64,000 nucleotides of DNA. It comes from Centrapalus pauciflorus. Lineage: Eukaryota > Streptophyta > Magnoliopsida > Asterales > Asteraceae. Both the position numbers and the translations under genes were made by a program. Each line of letters opens with the position of its first letter. The stretch's first letter is position 1. Location of the stretch: the NCBI GenBank assembly GCA_020465985.1, contig JAANYP010006640.1, forward strand, positions 62,001 through 126,000, in the 5' to 3' direction. The notes below the pieces were generated by a model. The model was not told the DNA's origin. It saw only the letters and a program-made list of their open reading frames with translations, and made no database searches. This document shows, one piece after another, positions 24,175 through 36,500 of the stretch.

Positions 24175-24407
24175 CTAAATTACATAAATGGTCCCTGTAG
24201 TTTATATGAAATTACGGTTTTAGTCCCTGAAAAATTTTTATTACACCAGCAGTCCCTAAAATCGAAAAGTTGTAACATTTTGGTCCCTAAAACTAACGGC
24301 CGTTAACTTGAGCCGTTACTTTCAGGGGCATTTTTGTCCTTTTGACTTTCAAGGACCATTTATGTAATTATCAAACTTTGAGGGACCATTTATGAAATTT
24401 TCATACT

Positions 24408-24481
<74 letters not shown>

Positions 24482-24640
24482 TTTCTTTCTTTTTTATAAT
24501 TTAATTATCCAAATATAACATTTTATTTTTTTATTCGTTTTGTTTTAATCATTAATTTTCATTTGTATATTTATTGTTATTATTAATGTTATTTTTGTAT
24601 TATACATTACTATAATTATTTATCTAAGATTATTATATGA
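24174..24640. repeat. Left arm of a long inverted-repeat element
   Basis: Starts ACTAAATTACATAAATGG and contains successive GGTCCCT and AGTCCCT words, an AACGGCCGTTAA palindrome and a long (TA)n run (24415-24478). It is the reverse complement, with divergence, of 41300-41707, as can be followed word by word. The match runs to ATTATATGA at 24632-24640, where it joins gypsy LTR sequence directly. Confidence 0.85.
24415..24478. repeat. (TA)n microsatellite in the left arm
   Basis: Long pure TA run, shrunken to a few units at the corresponding place in the right arm (about 41463). Confidence 0.95.
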
Positions 24641-26466
24641 AACCGGATAAGTTAAGGGGTGAAATGTGCAAAATGATGAAAATAAGAATAAAAAAAGCCA
24701 AAAGCCTTTCATTTTCACACCTCTCTCTCTCTCTAGACTCTTTCTCTAGAACTCTCTCTCTACTTTCTCTCTACCTTCTCTCTAGATTTCCTCTTAAACC
24801 GACCGGCCGATTATCGAGTTCTATACGTCATCGGAAAGATCTCGGAGAATACTAAGAGAATCTGCTATTTTACGTGCAATTTCATACGAATTTGAGGTAA
24901 GAATCGACCTTTTAAGCTGTTATATTTTCGGTCTTAAGATAAGAAATTCGAAGTTATCATTTCATGTGATTTAAAGCTAATTTTGCTTGAGCTTTAGCTA
25001 GAATATGATAGAGTATGTGTAATAGAATTGAAACTAGGCTTAATACTTAACATATTCGTGATTTTAGACTAAGAAATGTATGTTTTAAAGCTGAAAAATA
25101 TGAACAAATTCGAGATGCCAAGAACAAACTCGAAATACATAGAACGAACTCGAAATTGAGCTAAATTCGAAACTGGGCTTCGAGTTTAACCCCCAAATTC
25201 GAATGAGAATTCGAATTTAAGTAACCATATTCGGCTTTAATCATTAAATTCGAAGCTTGTGATTCAAATTTATACCATGTTTGAATTTAATGTTCTAGAA
25301 TTTAGCATTGGAGTCGAATTTGGTGCTATACTCGAATATAATGAATAAAACCCATAGACAACGCATAAAATAACAAAAAATATTCAAAAGTTAGCAAAAT
25401 AAATTCTAAGTGTTGGAATCCGGATGGGTCCGAATTCGGATGAGGATCGGATTCGGATATGGTCCGAAATGGGATTCGAATTTATATTTAATCCGAATTT
25501 GGGATCAAATGTTGCAAAACTTATAAAATTTGGTTTTACGAAATTAAACAATTATTGACACGATGTGTTGTTACAACTGACTTACAGGTCCCTTGTTGTG
25601 TTGTTTAACCGACAGTGGGGTACTTTGTGCATCCGGTTGAAATTCCGAAGAGAAATAATATTGGTTAAAGTTTATTTACGCACCCACTGTGAGTACAGTA
25701 GATTTCGCATGTTTATATCTGTTTTATGATAGCTTTTGCTTGCTGAGACGTGTTGCTTCAATTGTTATTTGGAACTCTACTAACTTGCGTAGATTTAGAT
25801 GCACATTCATATTTGTTGCATGTCCGTTCGTTTGTTGTGCATCTAGTGATGGACCGGTGGGTCGCATCATACTCCGATGTTACTGCGCTATATGACCCGG
25901 AGCTGATCCCTCCGAGGTTCTGGTAGGCAGTATGTCATCCACGATCATACGTTTGTCTCAGATGGTATGTTTTATGCCGAGCTTTGGGCTCGAAGGAGCT
26001 GCGGCTCTGGTTCCGTACTTGGTGTACGAAGAGGGTATACTATGTTTGTCATCGGTGTTACTCTTGGGGCTTCATAAAGATTTATAAAATGCGTCATCTG
26101 TGTATTCACTAAGCATTCACTTATTCCTCAGTTGTTTGATGTTTTTACAGGAAAAGGGAAGTCTGCAGCCGGACATTCTAGTTAGGTTGTTGTGAAGTTC
26201 TTGGAAGATATCTACTACTCAATCGGTAATTGTGCTTTGGGACAATGTTGTAATATATTCTGAATGTTGTAATATTGAATTGGGTATGTAGACATAGATT
26301 TGGTACCTTGTAGCACCGTAGGGTGTTTGACACTGTTGCATTACTTTATTTGTGTATTTTTATGCTTCCGCACTTTAATTAGGCTTTCAAATCATTATGT
26401 AAATTATGTTTGGTGATTAATCCTGGGTGTTATGTAATTGTGGTTGAATGTGGCAAGGGTGTCACA
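24636..26466 (+). repeat. Gypsy LTR 1, 5'-truncated
   Basis: Colinear with LTR 2 (31278-33288) from its TATGAAACCGG word to the terminal GTGTCACA, but missing about the first 190 bp. The truncation point joins the left arm of the inverted-repeat element through the shared bases ATGA. It keeps the CT-rich leader near 24720-24780. The small open frame at 25689-25895 is homologous to frames in LTR 2 and LTR 3 and is broken here by loss of two bases. Confidence 0.85.
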
Positions 26467-26472
26467 TCGAGA

Positions 26473-26485
26473 TGGTATCAAAGCA
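26473..26485 (+). other. Primer-binding site of gypsy element 1
   Basis: TGGTATCAAAGCA begins six bases after the LTR. It is complementary to the 3' end of initiator methionine tRNA except for one G-to-A change relative to the copies at 33295 and 60023. Confidence 0.8.
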
Positions 26486-26685
26486 GTAGTTTGAGATTTA
26501 AGTGTCCGTGAGGTCTTGGTCTCAAACATTAGGTGATGATACGTAGTGGTTTAAGTAATGACCTGAACGAAGATAGGTTACGATCTAGTAATTATAGGGA
26601 TTGACTATCATACAGGACAAATGGGGTGGTGTCTTTAAATTAATGACATGTTACTAAACAAGTTATATGTTTATTATTTCAGAAC

Positions 26686-29600
26686 ATGTCTGGAGGAGGA
26701 ATGACACCTGAAGAAACAAGGGAGATGATGCTAGCCATGATGGCTGAGCAGAACAAGATGATTCAAGATCAGTTTCGGGCTTGAGATGAGGCCGAAGCTA
26801 AGAGAAGAGAAGACAAGAGGAAAAATAATGAAAAAGAAGGGGGCAACAATGATGAACAAGATGACAACACTAGGTCATCTAACAAGCCCAAAGGTTGTCG
26901 GTTTAAGGATTTCAAAGGAAATGGTGCTGTAGAATTCAATGGACTGGGAGACGCTGTTGCCGCACTCGAATGGATAACGGCAACCGAACAGACATTCCGA
27001 ATCAGCGACTGTGCTGAGAAGGACATGGTTCGGTATGCTACCGCTATGTTCACCAATGATGCGATTATGTGGTGGAACGCTATGGTGAATGCTTTGACAT
27101 CGGAGAAGGTTTCTGTGATGACTTGGGCTGAGTTCACGGACTTATTCACTCAGCAGTACTGTCTGGTTGATGAGCGCCGAAGACTGGAGGCAAAGTTTAT
27201 GGCTTTCATGCAGGGGACTAAGACTGTGTCCCAGTATGCTGTAGAATTCACGAGGCTGAGTTTATTTGTGCCTCATCAGGTTGATACTGAGGAAAGGAAA
27301 GTAACCATGTTCGAGGCTGGTTTGGATATTGAGATTAGGAGAGTTATGAGTAACGTGCGTTACACTACGTTTGCTGGCTTACTTGAGGCTACCAGAAATG
27401 TAGAACAGATTCTGATTATGTCGGGTTACTCGATTGGGTCCGCTGCTGCTTCCACCAACCCAACCCAGCCGTCACCACCGAAGCGCCAGCGTGAGGGAGG
27501 ATACTCGGGATCTTCTCGCTCGTCGCAGTACTCGCCGCAACAGTCTTATCGCCGTCAGTCTGGTTCTTCTGGTCGTGCTCGTGCCTACTCCATCAACACC
27601 GAGCCGCGATATTGTAATAAGTGTCACTTGGAACACTTCGGCAAGTGCACTAATGGACGTGCTTGCTTTTGCTGTGGAGAGTTGGGCCATTTTCATAGTG
27701 AGTGCCCAAGGAAAGGTGATGCTTGCCATAAGTGTGGAGTATAGGGGCACTACAGTAGGAATTGCAGGAAGAACGATCCAGCTGCTGTTGCTCCATCATC
27801 GACCCGATCATCAGGGGGATCTAGTGGTGGTTCAGTCAACCGCCGGAACAAGCCCAAAGGGCACCGGCTCGTGCTTTTCAGATAACGGCGGAGGAAGCAA
27901 GGGAAAACCCGGAGGTGGTTACTGGTATGTTTATCGTAAACTCTTTGCCTGCAAGAGTATTATTTGACTCGAGTGCCAATAGATCCTTTGTGTCTACTGT
28001 TTTTGCACAACGACTTGCTATGCCGATGTCTAAGTTGTCTACTATACTTGATATTGAAACTGCTAGCAACACTCTAGTCAAAGTAGATCACGTATACCGT
28101 AACTGCACTTTAGTGATTGAAGATGTAGTCTTCAATTTGGACCTGATTCCGATAGAATTCAGTGAATTTGATGTGATAATCGGGATGGACTGGTTGATTG
28201 AGAATGAGGCCCATATAGTCTGTAAGAAGCGCATGATCAAGATAACTACTCCGGAGGGGCGTGAGATCTGTATTTACGGGATTAGGAGAAGCGGGGATCT
28301 GTGTTTGTTGACTATTGCAAAAGCTCGAAAGCTTGTTGCAAAGGGATGTGACGCCTACCTAGCATATGCTATTGATGCTAAGGCAGAGAAAAAAGATTGT
28401 GGCCGATGTGCCTGTTGTTTCACAATTCCTGGATGTGTTTCCGGAAGACTTGTCTGGCGTGCCGCCTGAGAGACAAGTGGAGTTTCGTATTGACTTGATC
28501 CCCGGAGCTGCACCGGTAGCTCGTTCTCCGTATCGCCTTGCTCCTACAGAGATGTAAGAAATGATGAAACAACTCCAGGAGTTGTTGGATAAGGGTTTCA
28601 TTCGACCGAGTTCATCGCCGTGGGGAGCTCCTGTTTTATTTGTTAAGAAGAAAGATGGCACGATGAGGATGTGCATTGACTACCGGGAGCTGAATAAGTT
28701 GACAATAAAGAACAAGTACCCGCTGCCGCGAATAGATGACTTGTTTTTTCAGTTACACGGGGCTTGTGTCTTTTCTAAGATTGACTTGAGGTCAGGATAT
28801 CATCAATTGAAAGTTCGAGAGGAAGATGTGCCTAAGACAGCTTTCAGGACACGTTATGGGCATTACGCGTTTCTGGTGATGCCTTTCGGGTTAACCAACG
28901 CCCCGGGTGTCTTTATGGACTTGATGAATAGAGTGTGCAGACCGATGTTAGACAAGTCTGTAATCGTGTTTATTGATGACATTCTGGTGTACTCTAAGTC
29001 TGAGGCTGAGCGTGCTGTTCATCTATCAGAATTGTTGGAATTGTTAAGGAAAGAAAAGTTGTACGCCAAGTTCTCAAAATGTGAGTTTTGGCTGCAACAG
29101 ATACAGTTTCTAGGACATGTTATATCTGGAGCTGGGATATCTGTTGATCCAGCTAAAGTTGAGGCCATAAGAAACTGGGAACCGCCTTAATCAGCTACAG
29201 AAATCAAGAGTTTTCTTGGATTGGCAGGTTACTATAGGAGATTTATAAAGGACTTCTCAAAGATTGCAGTTCCTTTGACTGCACTAAACAAAGAAGAATG
29301 CACCGTTCGTATGGGAAACTGTGCAGCAAGAAGCATTTGAGATATTGAAAAAGACGCTAAGTGAAGCACCGATACTTGCCCTACCAGAGGGTAATGAAGA
29401 TTTTGTAGTATACACTGACGCATCGAGATTGGGATTAGGCGCTGTACTGATGCAACGTGGAAAGGTTATAGCATATGCTTCAAGACAGTTGGAGCAGCAT
29501 GAGAAGAATTATTCGACTCATGATTTGGAGTTAACCGCAGTTACATTTGCTTTGAAATTATAGAGGCACTATCTGCACGGGACTAAGTGTCAATTATACA

Positions 29601-31240
29601 CGGACCATAAGAGTTTAAAGTACATATTTAGTCAGAAGGAGCTCAATATGAGACAGAGACGATCTATGGAACTTATAAAGGATTATGATTGCGAAATCCT
29701 TTATCACCCCGGAAAGGCTAATGTGGTAGCCGATGCTTTGAGTCGCAAGGCTTATGCTAAGGACTGCTGCTACATGATGACGTCTACTATGTTAACGTCT
29801 ACCATTATAAATGATGTTAAGGCCGCTCAGGAAGAAGCCTTGAAAGATGAAAATGTTGGTGCTGAGGATATAGGAGTGCAGATTAAGATTATGGAAACTA
29901 GTGAATCAGGACTGAAAGGGGTATATGGAAGGATCTGAGTGCCGAAATTTGGTGGCATGAGACAGGTGATCATTGAAGAGGCACATCAATCCAAGTTTTC
30001 TGTACATCCCGGAAGCACAAAGATGTACAATGAGTTAAAAGCGGATTTCTGGTGGCCGGGATTGAAGAATGACATAGGCCAGTATATTGAAAGATTTAGG
30101 ACTTTCCGGCTTGTGAAAGCCGAACACCAGCAACCATATGGCAGTCTACAACCGCTTCCCATTCTAGAATGGAAGTGGGAGCACATAACTATGGATTTTA
30201 TTACAAAACTGCCGAAGACTAGACGTCAACACGATACAGTCTGGGTAATAGTGGATAGACTGACTAAGTCGGCACACTTTATTCCGATAAGAGAGAGTTA
30301 TTCTTTGGAGAAGTTGGCTCAGATTTACATGGACGAGATCGTTTCTAGGCATGGAGTGCCTAAGTCCATAGTATCGGATCGAGATAGCCGATTTAGTTCG
30401 AACTTCTGGTCGGCTTTGCAGGAAGGACTGGGTACAAGGATTGCTATGAGTACGGCTTATCGTCCGCAAACCGATGGCCAAAGTGAAAGAACTATCCTCA
30501 CCTTGGAGGATATGATGAGAGCGTGTATACTAGTCCTCGGTGGCAATTGGGATGATCATCTGCCACTAACAGAATTTTCGTATAACAACAGTTATCACGC
30601 AACAATAAAGATTGCGCCGTTTGAGGCTTTATATGGGAGAAGGTGTAGGACTCCTACTTGTTGGAGAGAAACTGGTGAAACACCGATTGCTGGGCCAACA
30701 TTGCTTCAAGAAACAAACGAGAAGATACAGTTGATTAGACAGAACATGAAGGCGGCCCAAGATCGTCAGAAAAGTTATTACGATAGGAGGCACAAACCAA
30801 TCAACTTTGAAATAAATGATTGGGTATATCTGAAAGTATCACCTATGAGAGGTGTTACTCGTTTCGTAAAGAGAGGAAAGTTGGCTCCGAGATTCGTCGG
30901 ACCATTCAGGATTGTCGAAAAAGTCGGAAACCAGTCTTATCGCTTAGAGTTTCCTGAAGAAATGTCGGGCATACACCCGGTGTTCTATGTGGGGAACCTT
31001 AGAAAATCATTTACTACCGGCAACGAGGATTGGGCCGATCACACTGAGCTGCAAGTTGATGAAAGGCTCCGGTATATTGAAGAGCCGGAATGTGTTTTAG
31101 ATACTAAGGTAAAGAAATTAAGAAGCAAAGAGATAGAGACGGTGCTTGTACGTTGGAAGCATCATAAGGGAGCCAATCATACATGGGAGACGAATGCTGA
31201 CATGTTAAGGAAATATCCGCAGCTGTTTGAAGTCAAATAA
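26686..31240 (+). pseudogene. gag-pol of gypsy element 1, multiply broken
   Basis: gag starts at 26686 (ATG of Met-Ser-Gly-Gly-Gly) and meets TGA at 26782. Two CCHC knuckles follow near 27660-27765; the first is intact, and in the second a tryptophan codon has become TAG (27742-27744). A one-base deletion near 27850 shifts frame. The protease site reads Asp-Ser-Ser (27966-27974) where Asp-Ser-Gly is usual. A TAA at 28555-28557 separates protease from RT (28561 on, with Phe-Ile-Asp-Asp catalytic motif). More lesions: TAA at 29188-29190, +1 shift near 29288, TAG near 29562 in RNase H, TGA at 29936-29938. The integrase frame 29939-31240 is open with DDE-type residues and a chromodomain-like end, but the zinc-finger Cys-x2-Cys pair has become Phe-x2-Phe. 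No functional product is expected. Confidence 0.85.
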
Positions 31241-31277
31241 CTTTGAGGACGAAGTTTTAGCGTGGTGGAGCCCATCT

Positions 31278-33288
31278 TGTAACATCCGATGTTAAAATTA
31301 CGGTTTATGAGGTTTATTAGTTTAAAATTTGTAATTTAAGTTGGATTGTATTTTTATCAAAGTTGGTTGTTATTTTAAGAAACTATGAAGTTTGAGAATT
31401 ATTAATTATTATTATGGAGTATATGATTCATAATTGTTAGTGATGATAAAACTAAGAATAAATCAGTATTTTATGAAACCGGATAAGTTAAGGGGTGAAA
31501 TGTGCAAAATGATGAAAATAAGAATAAAAAGGCCAAAAGCCTTTCATTTTCACACCTCTTTCTCTCTCTAGAACTCTCTCTCTACTTTCTCTCTACCTTC
31601 TCTCTAGATTTCCTCTCAAACCGACCGACCGATTATCGTGTTCTATACGTCATCGGAAAGATCTCGGAGAATACTAAGAGAATCTGCTATTTTACGTGCA
31701 ATTTCATACGAATTTGAGGTAAGAATCGACCTTTTAAGTTGTTATATTTTCGGTCTTAAGATAAGAAATTCGAAGTTATCATTTCATACGATTTAAAGCT
31801 AATTTTGCTTGAGCTTTAGCTAGAATATGATACAGTATGTGTAATAGAATCGAAACTAGGCTTAATACTTAACATATTCGTGATGTTAGACTAAGAAATG
31901 TATGTTTTAAAGCTGAAAAATATGAACAAATTCGAGATGCCAAGAATAAACTTGAAATACAGAGAACAAACTCGAAATTGAGCTAAATTCGAAAGTGGGC
32001 TTCGAGTTTAACCCCCAAATTCGAATGAGAATTCGAATTTAAGTAACCATATTCGACTTTAATCATTAAATTCGAAGCTTGTGATTCAAATTTATACCAT
32101 GTTCGAATTTAATGTTCTAGAATTTAGCATTGGAGTCGAATTTGGTGCTATACTCGAATATAATGAATAAAACCCATAGACAACACATAAAATATCAAAA
32201 GATATTCAAAAGTTAGCAAAATAAATTCTAAGTCTTGGAATCCGGATGGGTCCGAATTCGAATGAGGATCGGATTCGTATATGGTCCGAAATGGGATTCG
32301 AATTTATATTTAATCCGAATTTGGGATCAAATGTTGCAAAACTTATAAAATTTGGTTTTACGAAATTAAACAATTATTGACACGATGTGTTGTTACAACT
32401 GACTTACAGGTCCCTTGTTGTGTTGTTTAACCCACAGTGGGGTACTTTGTGGATCCAGTTGAAATTCCGAAGAGAAATAATATTGGTTAAAGTTTATTTA
32501 CGCACCCACTGTGAGTACAGTAGATTTCGCATGTTTATATCTGTTTTATGATAGCGTTTGCCTGCTGAGACGTGTTGCTTCAATTGATATTTGGAACTCT
32601 ACTAACTTGCGTAGATTTAGATGCACATTCATATTTGTTGCATGTCCGTTCGTTTGTTGTGCATATAGTGATGGACCGGTGGGTCGCATCAATTACTCCG
32701 ATGTTACTGCGCTATATGACCCGGAGCTGATCCCTCCGAGGTTCTGGTAGGCAGTATATCATCCCCGATCGTACGTTTGTCTCAAATGGTATGTTTTAAG
32801 CCGAGCTTTGGGCTTGAAGGAGCTGCGGCTCTGGTTCCGTACTTGGTGTACGAAGAGGGTATATGATGTTTGTCATCGGTGTTACTCTTGGGGCTTCATA
32901 AAGATTTATAAAATGCGTAATCTGTGTATTCACTAAGCATTCGCTTATTCCTCAGTTGTTTACTTTTTACAGGAAAAGGGAAGTTTGCTGCCGGACCTTC
33001 TAGTTAGGTTGTTGTGAAGTTCTTGGAAGATATCTACTACTCAATCGGTAATTGTGCTTTGGGACAATGTTGTAATATATTCTGAATGTTGTAATATTGA
33101 ATTGGGTATGTAGACTTAGATTTGGTACCTTGTGACACCGTAGGGTGTTTGACACTGTTGCATTACTTTATTTGTGTATTTTTATGCTTCCGCACTTTAA
33201 TTAGGCCTTCAGATCATTATGTAAATTATGTTTGGTGATTAATCCTGGGTGTTATGTAATTGTGGTTGAATGTGGCAAGGGTGTCACA
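31278..33288 (+). repeat. Gypsy LTR 2, full length (2011 bp), shared by elements 1 and 2
   Basis: Begins TGTAACATCC after a purine-rich GCGTGGTGGAGCCC tract and ends GTGTCACA, six bases before the primer site. Ends form the short TGT..ACA inverted repeat. It includes a CT-rich leader (31555-31620) and a 79-codon frame at 32511-32750. It is the reference copy: LTR 1 lacks its start and LTR 3 lacks an internal block. Confidence 0.9.
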
Positions 33289-33294
33289 TCGAGA

Positions 33295-33307
33295 TGGTAT
33301 CAGAGCA
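33295..33307 (+). other. Primer-binding site of gypsy element 2
   Basis: TGGTATCAGAGCA six bases after LTR 2, the standard initiator-methionine tRNA complement. Confidence 0.9.
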
Positions 33308-33507
33308 GTAGTTTGAGATTCAAGTGTCCGTGAGGTCTTGGTCTCAAACATTAGATGATGATATGTAGTGGTTTAAGTAATGATCTGAACTAAGATAAGT
33401 TACGATCTAGTAATTATAGGGATTGACTATCATACAGGACAAATGGGGTGGTGTCTTTAAATTAATGACATGTTACTAAACAAGTTATATGTTTATTATT
33501 TCAGAAC

Positions 33508-36500
33508 ATGTCTGGAGGAGGAATGACACCTGAAGAAACAAGGGATATGATGCTAGCCATGATGGCTGAGCAGAACAAGATGATTCAAGATCAGTTTCGG
33601 GCTCGAGATGAGGTCGAAGCTAAGAGAAGAGAAGACAAGAGGAAAAATAAGGAAAAAGAAGGGGGCAACAATGATGAACAAGATGACAACACTGGGTCAT
33701 CTAACAAGCCCAAAGGTTGTCGGTTTAAGGATTTCAAAGGAAATGGTGCTGTAGAATTCAATGGACTGGGAGACGCTGTTGCCGCACTCGAATGGATCAC
33801 GGCAACCGAACGGACATTCCGAATCAGCGACCGTGCTGAGAAGGACATGGTTCGGTATGCTACCGCTATGTTCACCAATGATGCGATTATGTGGTGGAAC
33901 GCTATGATGAATGCTTTGACATCGGAGAAGGTTTCTGTGATGACTTGGGCTGAGTTCACGGACTTATTCACTCAGCAGTACTATCCGGTTGATGAGCACC
34001 GAAGACTGGAGGCAAAGTTTATGGCTTTGATGCAGGGGACTAAGACTGTGTCCCAGTATGCTGTAGAATTCACGAGGCTGAGTTTGTTTACGCCTCATCA
34101 GGTTGATACTGAGGAAAGGAAAGTAACCATGTTCGAGGCTGGTTTGGATATTGAGATTAGGAGAGTTATGAGTAACGTGCGTTACACTACGTTTGCTGGC
34201 TTACTTGAGGCTGCCAGAAATGTAGAACTTATTCTGATTATGTCGGGTTACTCGATTGGGTCCGCTGCTGCTTCCACCAACCCAACCCAGCCGTCACCAC
34301 CGAAGCGCCAGCGTGAGAGAGGATACTCGGGATCTTCTCGCTCGTCGCAGTACTGGATCTTCTGGTCGTGCTCGTGCCTACTCCATCAACACCGAGCCGC
34401 GATATTGTAATAAGTGTCACTTGGAACACTTCGGCAAGTGCACTAATGGACGTGCTTGCTTTTGCTATGGAGAGTTGGGCCATTTTCAGAGTGAGTGCCC
34501 AAGGAAAGGTGATGCTTGCCATAAGTGTGGTGTATGGGGGCACTACAGTAGGAATTGCAGGAAGAACGATCCAGCTGCTGCTGCTCCATCATCGACCCGA
34601 TCATCAGGGGGATCTAGTGGTGGTTCAGTCAACCGCCGGAACCAGCCACAAAGGACACCGGCTCGTGCTTTTCAGATAACGGCAGAGGAAGCAAGGGAAA
34701 ACCCAGAGGTGGTTACTGGTATGTTTATCGTAAACTCTTTTCCTGCAAGAGTATTATTTGACTCGAGTGCCAATAGATCCTTTGTGTCTACTGTTTTTGC
34801 ACAACGACTTGCCATGCCCCTGTCTAAGTTGTCTACTATACTTGATATTGAAACTGCTAGCAACACTCTAGTCAAAGTAGATCACGTATACCGTAACTGC
34901 ACCTTAGTGATTGAAGATGTAGTCTTCAATTTGGACCTGATTCCGATAGAATTCAGTGAATTTGATGTGATAATCGGGATGGACTGGTTGATTGAGAATG
35001 AGGCCCATATAGTCTGTAAGAAGCGCATGATCAAGATAACTACTCCGGAGGGGCGTGAGATCTGTATTTACGGGATTAGGAGAAGCGGGGATCTGTGTTT
35101 GTTGACTATTGCAAAAGCTCGAAAGCTTGTTGCAAACGGATGTGACGCCTACCTAGCATATGCTATTGATGCTAAGGCAGAGAAAAAGACTGTGGCCGAT
35201 GTGCCTGTTGTTTCACAATTCCTGGATGTGTTTCCGGAAGACTTGTCTGGCGTGCCGCCTGAGAGACAAGTGGAGTTTCGTATTGACTTGATCCCCGGAG
35301 CTGCACCGGTAGCTCGTTCTCCGTATCGCCTTGCTCCTACAGAGATGTAAGAAATGATTAAACAACTCCAGGAGTTGTTGGATAAGGGTTTCATTCGACC
35401 GAGTTCATCGCCGTGGGGAGCTCCTGTTTTATTTGTTAAGAAGAAAGATGGCACGATGAGGATGTGCATTGACTACCGGGAGCTGAATAAGTTGACAATA
35501 AAGAACAAGTACCCGCTGCCTCGAATAGATGACTTGTTTGATCAGTTACACGGGGCTTGTGTCTTTTCTAAGATTGACTTGAGGTCAGGATATCATCAGT
35601 TGAAAGTTCGAGAGGAAGATGTGCCTAAGACAGCTTTCAGGACACGTTATGGGCATTACGAGTTTCTGGTGATGCCTTTCGGGTTAACCAACGCCCCGGG
35701 TGTCTTTATGGACTTGATGAATAGAGTGTGCAGACCGATGTTAGACAAGTCTGTAATCGTGTTTATTGATGACATTCTGGTGTACTCTAAGTCTGAGGCT
35801 GAGCATGCTGTTCATCTATCAGAATTGTTTGAATTGTTAAGGAAAGAAAAGTTGTACGCCAAGTTCTCAAAATGTGAGTTTTGGCTGCAACAGATACAGT
35901 TTCTAGGACATGTTATATCTGGAGCTGGGATATCTGTTGATCCAGCTAAAGTTGAGGCCATAAGAAACTGCGAACCGCCTCAATCAGCTACAGAATTCAG
36001 GAGTTTTCTTGGATTGGCGGGTTACTATAGGAGATTTATAAAGGACTTCTCAAAGATTGCAGTTCCTTTGACTGCACTAACAAAGAAGAATGCACCGTTC
36101 GTATGGGAAACTGTGCAGCAAGAAGCATTTAAGATATTGAAAAAGACGCTAAGTGAAGCACCGATACTTGCCCTACCAGAGGGTAATGAAGATTTTGTAG
36201 TATACACTGACGCATCGAGATTGGGATTAGGCGCTTACTGATGCAACGTGGAAAGGTTATAGCATATGCTTCAAGACAGTTGAAGCAGCATGATAAGAAT
36301 TATTCGACTCATGATTTGGAGTTAACCGCAGTTACATTTGCTTTGAAATTATGGAGGCACTATCTGTACGAGACTAAGTGTCAATTATACACGGACCATA
36401 AGAGTTTAAAGTACATCTTTAGTCAGAAGGAGCTCAATATGATGACAGAGACGATCTATGGAACTTATAAAGGATTATGATTGCGAAATCCTTTATCACC

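Larger units (their letters stand above)
24636..33288 (+). mobile_element. Gypsy element 1 (LTR 1 - internal - LTR 2), chromovirus type, inactive
   Basis: The internal order is primer site, gag, protease, RT, RNase H, integrase and a C-terminal chromodomain-like segment, the Ty3/gypsy order. LTRs are TGTAACATCC...TGTCACA. Integrase and chromodomain wording suggest the plant Tekay/Del chromovirus clade (inference). LTR 2 is shared with element 2, giving a tandem LTR-int-LTR-int-LTR array. Many stops and frameshifts make it non-autonomous. Confidence 0.85.

Noticed and set aside
23917..24306. Two + strand frames with poly-Ile / poly-Asn
   Set aside because: They read through the (TAA)n tract and the left arm of the inverted-repeat element.
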